A stretch of DNA of 38,327 bases from an uncultured Eubacteriales bacterium. GTDB taxonomy: Bacteria > Bacillota > Clostridia > Oscillospirales > Oscillospiraceae. Within the stretch, counting starts at the first letter, position 1. Each line of letters opens with the position of its first letter. The DNA lies in contig ONPN01000020.1 in assembly GCA_900319695.1 (NCBI GenBank), positions 1 through 38,327 on the forward strand, read 5' to 3'. Of this stretch, positions 15,783 through 24,836 are shown in pieces. The position numbers and the translations under genes were made by a program. The notes under the pieces were generated by a model. It saw nothing but the letters and a program-made list of their open reading frames with translations. It was not told the origin of the DNA and did not search any database.

Positions 15783-15900
15783 GTAGGGGTCGATCCCTCG
15801 CGGTCGCCCGGCGGTATGACGCAAGGTTTCCGCATCGCCCCTGCGGTGCTTGAACCTGCGTTGGCACACGTCCGCGGGCGACCGCAAGGGTCGCCCCTAC
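15783..15900. repeat. GTAGGGG palindromic repeat, locus II
   Basis: Inverted ends like locus I: GTAGGGG left and GGTCGCCCCTAC right, with GGTCGCCCGGCGG inside the left end. The inner part has a degenerate unit (GCATCGCCCCTGCGG). It lies between the gyrA-like ATG and the zinc-ribbon stop, so one repeat sits on each side of the gyrA-like gene. Confidence 0.8.
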
Positions 15901-15928
15901 AATGTTTAACGTACGCCGCCGCGCGTCC

Positions 15929-16219
15929 TTACCGCTTCTTCATCTTCTTCCCCGTGACCAGATTTCTCTTGCACCGGGGGCAGGCGTCGACGGCGAGGAC
16001 GCCGATGACGATGACCTTGCCGCAGTTGGGGCAGCGGCAGTATTTCACCGCGATATAGATGATGGCGATGAAGAGGATGATCGTGGCGATGGAAAAAACG
16101 CCCATCACCATGGGATTTGACTTAAACACGATGGCGAGCACCGCCGACGCCATGTCGCCGACGAGCAGCTTTTTCAGAAGATCCCGCCCGCGGATAAAGC
16201 TGTTGATATACGTTTCCAT
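15929..16219 (-). CDS. Small zinc-ribbon membrane protein
   Basis: 96 residues from the ATG at 16219 with GGGGAG 6 bases upstream; this start avoids overlap with the topoisomerase gene. A basic N-terminal region (about 1-20) precedes one or two hydrophobic segments, about 23-34 and 38-59. CPNC (63-66) and CPRC (80-83) follow, a four-cysteine zinc ribbon, and then a very basic end (TGKKMKKR). The ribbon would face the cytoplasm if there is an even number of membrane passes. No known family is recognised. It lies between the two topoisomerase subunits with a 22-base gap to the ATPase subunit, so it is probably in the same transcript; any link to DNA topology is only suggested by position. Confidence 0.65.
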   Translation of the reverse strand: METYINSFIRGRDLLKKLLVGDMASAVLAIVFKSNPMVMGVFSIATIILFIAIIYIAVKYCRCPNCGKVIVIGVLAVDACPRCKRNLVTGKKMKKR

Positions 16220-16241
16220 GTTTTTCTCCCCTGTCAATCGA

Positions 16242-18233
16242 CTAAGAAATGTCGGCGAGGTCAAGATACTTCGCGCCGAATTCGGATATATGGTTCTTGC
16301 GTCCCTCGAGGTTGTCGCCCAGCAGCAGCTCGAAGACCTCGGCCATGCGCTCGGCGTCCTCGGGCATGACTTTGATGAGACGCCTTGTCTCGGGGTTCAT
16401 GGTGGTCATCCACATCATGTCCGGGTCGTTCTCGCCGAGACCCTTCGACCGGCTGATGCTGACCTTTGCGCCGTTGAGGCTGTCTAAAATCTCCGCCTTT
16501 TCCCGGTCGGAGTAGGCAAAGTACGTCTTGCCCTTCGACTCGATCTCGTACAGCGGCGACTCCGCGATATAGACGTAGCCCTCGCGGATGAGCGTCGGGG
16601 TGAGGCGGTAGAGCATGGTGAGGATCAGCGTCCGGATCTGGAAGCCGTCCACGTCCGCGTCGGTGCAGATGATGACCTTGTTCCAGCGGAGGTTTTCGAG
16701 GTCGAAGCCCGCCATGTCCTTGGAGTGCTTGTCCTTCACCTCCACCCCGCAGCCGAGGACCTTGATCAGGTCGGTGATGACGTCGCTCTTGAAGATGCGC
16801 ACGTAGTCGGCCTTGAGGCAGTTGAGGATCTTGCCGCGCACGGGCATGATGCCCTGAAACTCCGCGTCCCGCGACAGCTTGCAGGCGCCGAGGGCCGAGT
16901 CGCCCTCCACGATGTAGATCTCGCGCCGGTCCACGTCGCGGCTGCGGCAGTCGACGAATTTCTGCACGGGATTGGTGATGCTGATGGAGCCGGAGAGTTT
17001 TTTCTTCATGCCCTGCCGCGCCCGCTCGGCGGTCTCGCGGCTTCTCTTGTTGATGAGCACCTGCTCGGCAATCCTGTCGGCCTCGGGCTTGTTCTCGATG
17101 AAATAGACCTCGAGCTGGCTTTTGAAAAACTCCGTCATCGCGGTCTGGATGAAGCGGTTGTTGATGGCCTTCTTGGTCTGGTTCTCATAGGAGGTCTGGG
17201 TGGAAAAGCAGTTGGTGACCAGAACCAGGCAGTCCTGCACGTCCTGGAACTTGATGGCGCTCTCGTTCTTCTGGTACTTGCCGAGGCCCTTGATGTAATT
17301 GTCGATCGCGGAGGTAAAGGCGAGCTTCGTCGCCTTGTCCGGCGCGCCGCCGTTTTCGAGCCAAGAGGAGTTGTGGTAGTATTCCAGCGCGCTGACCGTC
17401 TTGGAGAAGCAGAAGGCGGCCGAGAGCTTGACCTTGTATTCCGGCTTGTCCTCGCGGTCGCGGCCCTTGCGCTCGGCGGAGATGAAGTACGGGGCGGTCA
17501 GGGGCTTGTCCCCCGCGAGCTCCGCGACGTAGTCCATGATGCCGTTTTGATAGAGATAGTCCTTTGTCTCAAAGCCCTTGTCCCGCTCGAGGCAGAGGCG
17601 GAAGGTCACGCCCGCGTTCACGACCGCCTGGCGGTGGAGCACGTCGTCAAAGTACTCGTCCGGGATGTCGATGTCGGTGAAGACCTCGAGGTCGGGCTTC
17701 CAGCGGATGGTGGTGCCGGTCTGCTTGCGGTCGGCGGGCTCGATGCTGAGCTCCTGGCCCTTCTTGCCGACGGCCTTGCCCTTTTTAAAGTGCAGGGAAT
17801 ACTTCTTCCCGTCCCGCCGGACGGTCACGTCCATGTACTCCGAGGCGTACTGCGTGGCGCAGGAACCTAGTCCGTTGAGGCCCAGCGAGAACTCATAGTC
17901 CCCGCCGGAGAGGTTGTTGTACTTGCCGCCGGCGTAGAGCTCGCAGAACACGAGCTCCCAGTTGAAGCGCTTCTCGTTGGGGTTCCAGTCCAGCGGACAG
18001 CCGCGCCCGAAGTCGGACACCTCGATGGAGCGATCCTTATAGTAGGTCAGCGTGATGAGATCGCCGTAGCCCTCGCGCGCCTCGTCGATGGAGTTGGAGA
18101 GGATCTCAAAGACCGCGTGCTCGCAGCCGTCGAGCCCGTCCGAGCCGAAGATGACGCCGGGGCGTTTGCGCACCCGGTCCGCGCCCTTGAGCTGGGAGAT
18201 GCTGTCGTTGCCGTAATTGGGGGTAGTCGCCAT
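16242..18233 (-). CDS. Type IIA DNA topoisomerase subunit B (GyrB/ParE-like), divergent
   Basis: 663 residues, the ATP-binding and TOPRIM subunit. The GHKL ATPase has Glu43 and Asn47 in EILSNSIDEA (usual EVVDNSIDEA, so Asp is Ser). DFGRGCPLDW (74-83) stands for DNGRGIPVD, and GLNGLGSCATQYAS for GLHGVGxSVVNALS. The TOPRIM part has IVEGDSALG with Glu443 and the DADVDG metal site at 525-530, so the catalytic acids remain. PVRGKILNCLKA resembles PLRGKILNVEKA. These shared changes suggest a separate Clostridia lineage from housekeeping gyrase. ATG at 18233 is preferred because an AAAGG site lies 10 bases upstream; an ATG 7 codons earlier lacks one. First gene of the topoisomerase unit, divergent from pckA. 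Confidence 0.85.
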   Translation of the reverse strand: MATTPNYGNDSISQLKGADRVRKRPGVIFGSDGLDGCEHAVFEILSNSIDEAREGYGDLITLTYYKDRSIEVSDFGRGCPLDWNPNEKRFNWELVFCELYAGGKYNNLSGGDYEFSLGLNGLGSCATQYASEYMDVTVRRDGKKYSLHFKKGKAVGKKGQELSIEPADRKQTGTTIRWKPDLEVFTDIDIPDEYFDDVLHRQAVVNAGVTFRLCLERDKGFETKDYLYQNGIMDYVAELAGDKPLTAPYFISAERKGRDREDKPEYKVKLSAAFCFSKTVSALEYYHNSSWLENGGAPDKATKLAFTSAIDNYIKGLGKYQKNESAIKFQDVQDCLVLVTNCFSTQTSYENQTKKAINNRFIQTAMTEFFKSQLEVYFIENKPEADRIAEQVLINKRSRETAERARQGMKKKLSGSISITNPVQKFVDCRSRDVDRREIYIVEGDSALGACKLSRDAEFQGIMPVRGKILNCLKADYVRIFKSDVITDLIKVLGCGVEVKDKHSKDMAGFDLENLRWNKVIICTDADVDGFQIRTLILTMLYRLTPTLIREGYVYIAESPLYEIESKGKTYFAYSDREKAEILDSLNGAKVSISRSKGLGENDPDMMWMTTMNPETRRLIKVMPEDAERMAEVFELLLGDNLEGRKNHISEFGAKYLDLADIS

Positions 18234-18278
18234 ATGTGATGTACCTTTCGTCATTCATCAAACTGTTTTAACTTGGGT

Positions 18279-18284
18279 AGTATA
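18279..18284 (-). promoter_or_regulatory. Possible -10 of the topoisomerase operon
   Basis: Minus-strand TATACT lies about 45 bases before the ATG at 18233. No good -35 is seen at the right distance (TGTCAA at 17 bases is poor), so the promoter is weak or activated. Confidence 0.35.
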
Positions 18285-18457
18285 ACACAGATTTTCCCCG
18301 TTTGACACTACAATTCGGTAACATTTTGCGCCTGCGGCTCCCCTGCCGATTCATACACTGTTGTCCACAGAACGCTTCGTCAAACGGATTGTGCACGAAG
18401 CACGGAATATCCGCCGGAAATGCGCCTGAACAAGGTCGGATTTGTGTACTGTGACGC
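18285..18457. other. Divergent intergenic region between topoisomerase and pckA
   Basis: No gene or strong terminator is seen. An imperfect inverted repeat GCTTCGT/ACGAAGC lies around 18381-18407 and could be a regulator site; there is no direct support. Confidence 0.35.
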
Positions 18458-18486
18458 TTGACGGAGCCCCGCGGATGTGGTATTTT
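18458..18486 (+). promoter_or_regulatory. Promoter of pckA
   Basis: TTGACG (18458-18463) and TATTTT (18481-18486), spacing 17 bases. The 5' leader would be about 50 bases, with AAAGAGGA as the ribosome site. Confidence 0.55.
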
Positions 18487-18539
18487 TAACACATCGTGCG
18501 AGACCCCTATTTTTTTATAAGAAAGAGGATTGATGCAAT

Positions 18540-20153
<1,614 letters not shown>

Positions 20154-20175
20154 TTCAAAACACACAGCTTCTCTT

Positions 20176-20213
20176 TCGGGATCCGCCATCCGGCGGGTCC
20201 CGAATTTCTTTTT
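20176..20213 (+). terminator. Intrinsic terminator of pckA
   Basis: TCGGGATCCGCC (20176-20187) pairs with GGCGGGTCCCGA (20192-20203), loop ATCC with one mismatch, followed by a T-rich run ATTTCTTTTT. It lies 20 bases after the stop codon. Confidence 0.85.
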
Positions 20214-20326
20214 CAAATTTTTCTAAAAAAATGAAATTTCTATTGTTTTATTCTTTGAAGTTTTGTATTATATAAAGTGCGCATGGTGTTTGGTCCGCCC
20301 CGTACAACGGGAGTATATATGATGCG

Positions 20327-21412
20327 GTGAATGAGATGAAGCTGTTTCTCGATTTCTTCCGGCAGGAAGTGCCGAAAAACACAAAAAATCCTCTTTTCTA
20401 TTATCGGCAGTCCGTCAGGCTTGCCGACAGAATGCTTGCCGTCTATTTTATCATATCCCTGCTGCTGGTTTTTCTGACCGTAAAGCAGTTCTTCTGGCTG
20501 CCCACACTTCTGCTTGGTCTGCTGCTTATAAAACTGTTCCACTCGGATCAACTCTCCGCGCGCGTCAATCTTCTGCTGGTGACGCTGCTGGTCTGCGCCT
20601 GGTCCTGCTGGTATGTTGTCCTCTTCGGCTGGGATTTTGGCGGGCAGCATATGCTGTTTGTGCTCATCGTGCTGGTCTTCTTCTGTCTGTATGAGCCGCC
20701 GACCTTCAAAATTATCTACTTTCTTCTGATCCTCACCGTCCGCATTTCCCTCTTCCAATACACCTCTGCCCATGAGCCGCTTGTCCCGATGGACAGCTTT
20801 ACCCAGTTTCTGATGCAGATGGTCAACACCATTTCGTCCTTCCTCATGCTGGCCGGCTGCTGCATCGTCTACAGCAGCAATCTTCAGGAAACCGCCCGTC
20901 AGCTTCTTCTGCACAACCAGCAGCTCCAGGTTCAGGCTGAAACCGACCCGCTGACCAAGCTCATCAACCGCCGCGGCTTCATGGACGTGATGACCCGCTA
21001 TGTCAGCGACAATCCCGAAGCCATGTACTGCGTCGCCATCGCGGACATCGACTTTTTTAAGCGCGTCAACGACACCTATGGCCACAACTGCGGCGACTAT
21101 GTGCTCCAGCAGCTGTCCAAGCTGTTCACGGAGCAGGCCAAGGAGGGCTATTTTGTCAGCCGCTGGGGCGGTGAGGAGTTCTGCTTCCTCTTCCCGGGCA
21201 TGAACATCGACGACGCGAGCCGCATTATGACAGACCTGCTCATCGCGGTGCGCAAGATGAAGATCGACTATGAGGATTTTCACTTCTCCATCACCATCAC
21301 CGCAGGCGTGGAGGAGAACGACTACCGCTCCCCGCTTGCGGATCTGCTCGAGAGCGCCGACCGAAAGCTCTACCGCGGCAAGGCCAACGGCCGTAATCAA
21401 ATGGTTTTTTAA
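20327..21412 (+). CDS. Membrane diguanylate cyclase (GGDEF domain)
   Basis: 361 residues making cyclic di-GMP from two GTP. Residues about 36-180 hold five or six hydrophobic helices, an integral sensor with no recognised ligand motif. The GGDEF domain runs from about 205 to 361: DPLTKLINRRGF (207-218), ADIDFFKRVND (239-249) with the metal Asp240, and the active-site GGEEF at 281-285. The upstream inhibitory RxxD site is absent (KEGY at that position), so product inhibition is probably missing. The start is uncertain: GTG at 20327 or ATG at 20336. GGAG (20309-20312) lies 8 bases before another ATG at 20322 that gives only a two-codon frame. It is followed after 12 bases by the pyruvate-kinase-like gene, suggesting one transcript. 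Confidence 0.9.
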   Translation: MNEMKLFLDFFRQEVPKNTKNPLFYYRQSVRLADRMLAVYFIISLLLVFLTVKQFFWLPTLLLGLLLIKLFHSDQLSARVNLLLVTLLVCAWSCWYVVLFGWDFGGQHMLFVLIVLVFFCLYEPPTFKIIYFLLILTVRISLFQYTSAHEPLVPMDSFTQFLMQMVNTISSFLMLAGCCIVYSSNLQETARQLLLHNQQLQVQAETDPLTKLINRRGFMDVMTRYVSDNPEAMYCVAIADIDFFKRVNDTYGHNCGDYVLQQLSKLFTEQAKEGYFVSRWGGEEFCFLFPGMNIDDASRIMTDLLIAVRKMKIDYEDFHFSITITAGVEENDYRSPLADLLESADRKLYRGKANGRNQMVF

Positions 21413-21424
21413 GGACGTCAGAAA

Positions 21425-22414
21425 ATGCTTGATTTTTACGGGACGCTCGGCCCGCGCTGCGCCGATGTTACGACGCTTCGCGCCATGCTGGACGCCGGGA
21501 TGACCGGCGTGCGTCTGAATCTTTCGCACATCACGCTGCCCGAGGCGGCAGAGGAAATCGAAGCGCTGCACACGGCCGCCTCTCAAAGCGGCGTGAAAGC
21601 GCGGCTTCTCATCGACATGCAGGGTCCCGAGCTTCGCATCGGGGCCCTTGCACATCCCCTCACGCTCCGCGAGGGAGAGACCGTGACGCTGGGCGCGGGC
21701 GGCATCCCGATCCCGGTGATCGCTCTCCCCTGTCTCGTCCCCGGCGCACAGCTTCTGCTGGACGACGGGAAGCTGCTTCTGGAGGTCAGAGCGGCCGACA
21801 GTGAATCCGTCAGGGCCGAAGTGATACGGGGCGGCACGCTCACGGGGCGCAAGAGCCTTGCCATCCCCGGCGCCGAGCTGCACCCGCCGACATTAACGGA
21901 GGCCGACCTTGCCAATATCGCCATGGCGAAGAACTATGGCGTGACGGGTGTGATGCAGCCCTTTGTGCGTGACCGCGCCGATCTCGAGGCTGTGCGCGCA
22001 GCGCTGGACCGGGCGGGCGGCCGGGATATCCGCCTCTTTGCCAAGATTGAGAACCGCGAGGGGGTCCGAAATCTGGACGAGCTGATCGACGCCTGCGATG
22101 AAATTGTGATCGCGCGCGGCGACCTGGGCAACGCCGTGCCGCTCTGGGAGCTGCCGCGCGTGCAGAAGGAGATCGCGGAAAAATGCCGGGAAAAGGGCCG
22201 GGCCTTCATGGTGGTGACGCAGATGCTCGCCAGCATGGAGCATACCGCCGTGCCCACCCGCGCGGAGGTCAGCGACGTCTTCAACGCCGTCCTCGACGGG
22301 GCAAGCTCCGTCATGCTCACCGGTGAGACCGCCGTCGGCGACTACCCGGTGGAGGCGATGCGCTATCTGGTCAACACCGCCGGGGAAGCGGCGCGGTACA
22401 TGGAAAAATCATAA
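21425..22414 (+). CDS. Short pyruvate-kinase-like protein lacking the C-terminal domain
   Basis: 329 residues against 470 or more for usual pyruvate kinases. The barrel and lid (A and B domains) are present: GMTGVRLNLSH (25-35), LLIDMQGPELRIG near 61-73, the active-site LFAKIENREGVRNLDEL with its Lys, IARGDLGNAVPLWELP, and VVTQMLASM with PTRAEVSDVFNAVLDG and MLTGETAVGDYP. These cover the catalytic Lys and the metal and phosphate residues, so phosphoryl transfer from phosphoenolpyruvate to ADP is plausible. The protein stops where the allosteric C domain would begin, so tetramer control is probably lost. Linked to a diguanylate cyclase 12 bases upstream and close to pckA. It may be a second isozyme or a regulatory relative. 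Confidence 0.82.
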   Translation: MLDFYGTLGPRCADVTTLRAMLDAGMTGVRLNLSHITLPEAAEEIEALHTAASQSGVKARLLIDMQGPELRIGALAHPLTLREGETVTLGAGGIPIPVIALPCLVPGAQLLLDDGKLLLEVRAADSESVRAEVIRGGTLTGRKSLAIPGAELHPPTLTEADLANIAMAKNYGVTGVMQPFVRDRADLEAVRAALDRAGGRDIRLFAKIENREGVRNLDELIDACDEIVIARGDLGNAVPLWELPRVQKEIAEKCREKGRAFMVVTQMLASMEHTAVPTRAEVSDVFNAVLDGASSVMLTGETAVGDYPVEAMRYLVNTAGEAARYMEKS

Positions 22415-22420
22415 AAAACC

Positions 22421-22457
22421 TGTCATCCTGAGCCGACGCTCGGGATGACATTTTTTT
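22421..22457 (+). terminator. Intrinsic terminator after the pyruvate-kinase-like gene
   Basis: TGTCATCCTGAGC pairs with GCTCGGGATGACA and is followed by seven Ts. It starts 7 bases after the stop codon. Confidence 0.88.
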
Positions 22458-22495
22458 AAAAAAGGTATCCCTCCCGCTTGCATACGGGAGGGATA
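22458..22495 (-). terminator. Intrinsic terminator at the end of the dcw operon (ftsZ)
   Basis: TATCCCTCCCG (22466-22476) pairs with CGGGAGGGATA (22485-22495), loop of 8. On the minus strand it is followed by CCTTTTTT, so it would stop transcripts coming from ftsZ after they cross the multi-hairpin repeat. Confidence 0.8.
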
Positions 22496-22524
22496 TAAGG
22501 AGGATGGAGTAGAATCAGAAACTG

Positions 22525-22682
22525 ATACTGTTTTTCGTTAAAACAGCTCGTTTTAACGAAAAGGCATCGCGCAAGGCGCGCTGCCAGTTTTGTGCCCTCG
22601 GGCGCAAAACACGTCTCATAGGTCTCCGACGTGCCTTTGGCACTATAAAACGGCTTTAAGCCGTTTTATGGGAGACCAGTAT
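22525..22682 (+). repeat. Multi-hairpin dispersed repeat, copy 3 (complete, 158 bp)
   Basis: Full unit with end pair ATACTG/CAGTAT. Hairpins: TTTTCGTTAAAAC/GTTTTAACGAAAA; GGCA-CGCGC/GCGCG-TGCC; GTTTTGTGCCC/GGGCGCAAAAC (one U-G pair); then a branched unit closed by GGTCTCC/GGGAGACC holding GTGCC-TTT-GGCAC and ATAAAACGGCTT/AAGCCGTTTTAT. Its right end is two bases from the ftsZ stop codon (22685), so it forms the whole start of the ftsZ 3' untranslated region. Confidence 0.92.
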
Positions 22683-22684
22683 GA

Positions 22685-23890
22685 TTACTTGGTGTTGAAA
22701 ATCTTGAAGATGCTGTCGAAGGGGTCCTCCTCCGCGGCAGGTTTGGCCTGTGCGGCGGGCTGAGCCGCGGGTGCGGCGGGCTGGACGGGCTGCTGCGCGG
22801 CGGCTGCCTTCTCGGCGGCGCCGGTGAAGAGGCCCTGCGGTCTCTCACGGCCTGCGGCGGGACGCACCGGCGTAAAGGCCGGGTTGTTCTGCTGCACGGA
22901 GGCGGCAGGAACGGGGACGGCCTCAGCATTCAGGACGGCGTCTTCAAAGCCGGTGGCGATGACAGTGACGCGGATCTCATCCTCGAGCGTATCGTCGAAG
23001 GTCGCGCCGAAGATGATGTTGGCCTCGGGGTGGGCGGCCTCCTGCACGAGGCTGGCCGCGGTCTCGACGTCCTCGAGATCCATGTCGGCGGAGCCGGTGA
23101 TGTTGATGAGCACGCCGCGCGCGCCGTTGATGGAGGTCTCCATGAGGGGGCTGGCAACGGCCATGCGGGCGGCCTCCTCGGCCTTGCCCTTGCCTGCTGC
23201 GCGGCCCACGCCCATGTGGGCAAAGCCGGCGTTCTTCATAATGCAGGTCACATCGGCAAAGTCGAGATTGATGAAGCCGGTGTTCTTAATGAGGTCGGAG
23301 ATGCTGGTGACAGCCTGAAGCAGCACGTCATCCGCGATCTCAAAGGCGTTGGCCAGGGTGACCTTCTGGTCGGTGGCGAATTTCAGCCTGTCGTTCGGGA
23401 TAATGAGCAGGGAGTCAACCCGGCCAAGCAGATCCTTGATGCCGGCGTTGGCCTGATCCATGCGGCGCTTGCCCTCAAACTTGAATGGCTTGGTCACGAC
23501 GCCGACGGTCAGCAGACCCGCGTCGCGCGCGATCTCAGCCACGATAGGCGCAGCGCCCGTGCCGGTGCCGCCGCCCATACCGCAGGTGATGAAGGCCATA
23601 TCGGCGTTCTCGATCACCTTGGCGATGTTGTTGCGGCTCTCCTCGGCGGAGCGCTTGCCGATCTCGGGATCGGAGCCCGCGCCCTGGCCCTTGGTCATCT
23701 TCTCGCCGATCTGGAGCTTCTGATCCGCGTTGGAGACGGCCAGCGCCTGCTTATCTGTATTGATGGCGATGAACTCAACGCCCTGGGTGCCGGCCTTGAC
23801 CATGCGGTTGACCACATTGTTGCCGGCTCCGCCAATGCCAATCACCTTGATATTGACAACATTTTCAGGTACATCGGCTTTAAAATCCAT
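22685..23890 (-). CDS. ftsZ: Cell division GTPase FtsZ
   Basis: 401 residues. It polymerises with GTP into the mid-cell ring. The nucleotide motif VIGIGGAGNN is at 16-25, and the tubulin signature GGGTGTG is at 106-112. The synergy-loop region NLDFADVTCIMKNAGFAHMG follows. An Ala/Pro/Gln-rich linker (about 320-385) leads to a C-terminal tail of DPFDSIFKIFNTK, which differs from the usual DIPAFLR-type peptide that binds FtsA, SepF or ZipA. The ATG at 23890 has GGGAGG 7 bases upstream; an in-frame ATG 5 codons earlier has none. Last gene of the dcw cluster with its own promoter at 23957-23985; ftsA is absent. Confidence 0.97.
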   Translation of the reverse strand: MDFKADVPENVVNIKVIGIGGAGNNVVNRMVKAGTQGVEFIAINTDKQALAVSNADQKLQIGEKMTKGQGAGSDPEIGKRSAEESRNNIAKVIENADMAFITCGMGGGTGTGAAPIVAEIARDAGLLTVGVVTKPFKFEGKRRMDQANAGIKDLLGRVDSLLIIPNDRLKFATDQKVTLANAFEIADDVLLQAVTSISDLIKNTGFINLDFADVTCIMKNAGFAHMGVGRAAGKGKAEEAARMAVASPLMETSINGARGVLINITGSADMDLEDVETAASLVQEAAHPEANIIFGATFDDTLEDEIRVTVIATGFEDAVLNAEAVPVPAASVQQNNPAFTPVRPAAGRERPQGLFTGAAEKAAAAQQPVQPAAPAAQPAAQAKPAAEEDPFDSIFKIFNTK

Positions 23891-23956
23891 AGAATTGCCT
23901 CCCATCTATTGTTAACGCATAGGTTACAAATCATTTCACAATTATCTACATTCGGT

Positions 23957-23985
23957 ATTTTATTACAAATCTCTTCAGGAGTCAA
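23957..23985 (-). promoter_or_regulatory. Internal promoter for ftsZ
   Basis: Minus-strand TTGACT (23980-23985) and TAAAAT (23957-23962), spacing 17 bases, in the 145-base AT-rich gap between ftsQ and ftsZ. This would let ftsZ be expressed above the rest of the cluster. Confidence 0.7.
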
Positions 23986-24035
23986 TAGTTTTTTTATTTT
24001 AGCGAAATCTTTTGTAAGTTTATTGTAACCTTTGC

Positions 24036-24818
24036 TCAGCCCGGGCTGAAATGCGCTGTATTTCCGTCGCTTACATTGATTATTCCCACATCTCCCTCCA
24101 ATAATTGCGAAAGCGCGGAAATCAGCATGCCGAATTTGTATTCGACGTTGGAGGCGTTGCCGAGACGCACGGTATATTTATCGCCCAGGGTAAACTCCAC
24201 ATGCTCCGGATCGGAGAAATCCACGCGCCCGACCCTGGTGTACAGGCCGCGGGCCTCGAGCTGATAGAGGACCTCGGAGATATAGTCGACGATGCTCTCG
24301 TCCCCGTCGTCGGTCTCCAGCGGCTCGCCGATCATGAGGGTGCCCGGGGAGATGCCGATAATGGGGATGAGGCCGGTCAGCTCGTCGTCGTTGGCCTTGC
24401 CGAGGATTTTGCAGCTGTGGTCGATGGTCCAGTTCTCCTCGCCCAGGACGATATAGGCCAGGGCGCGGCTCTCGGTGACGGTGATGATGACCCTGTTCGG
24501 CAAACTGCGCTCGACCGTGACCTCGTCGATATAGGGCAGCTTTGCGAAAACGCGGCTCAGGGCGGCAAACCTGTCGAAAAAGAACAGGTTGTCGCCCTCT
24601 TCGATATCAATGGCGCGGATGATCTCCTCATCCGTATAGTGTGAGTTGCCCCGGACCTGGATATCCGAGACGCGGAAAAAAACGCTCATCACGAAGATGA
24701 CGGCGACGATCACGAGAAAAAACATGATCGGCCCGCTGACGGAGGCGGTGAGCTCTCTGAGGCTGAAGCCCTCCTCGTCGGCATAGCGTTTTCTTCTTCT
24801 GTTGAGCTTAAAAGCCAT
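24036..24818 (-). CDS. ftsQ: Cell division protein FtsQ/DivIB
   Basis: 260 residues, a bitopic divisome protein that links FtsL/FtsB-type partners with the septal synthase. A basic cytoplasmic start (LNRRRKRY) is followed by one membrane helix (about 28-50). A POTRA domain (about 50-120) opens with VSDIQVRGNSHYTDEEI, and a beta domain shows LPNRVIITVTESRALAYI. The family is clear from POTRA plus position; call it divIB in Bacillus terms. ATG at 24818 lies 7 bases from GAGGA. It follows murA by 18 bases. Confidence 0.9.
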   Translation of the reverse strand: MAFKLNRRRKRYADEEGFSLRELTASVSGPIMFFLVIVAVIFVMSVFFRVSDIQVRGNSHYTDEEIIRAIDIEEGDNLFFFDRFAALSRVFAKLPYIDEVTVERSLPNRVIITVTESRALAYIVLGEENWTIDHSCKILGKANDDELTGLIPIIGISPGTLMIGEPLETDDGDESIVDYISEVLYQLEARGLYTRVGRVDFSDPEHVEFTLGDKYTVRLGNASNVEYKFGMLISALSQLLEGDVGIINVSDGNTAHFSPG

Positions 24819-24836
24819 TTTTCAATCCTCTCAGAA

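Noticed and set aside
20240-21883. Minus-strand frame of 547 codons opposite the diguanylate cyclase and pyruvate-kinase-like genes
   Set aside because: Antisense shadow; the plus strand has clear GGDEF and pyruvate kinase motifs.
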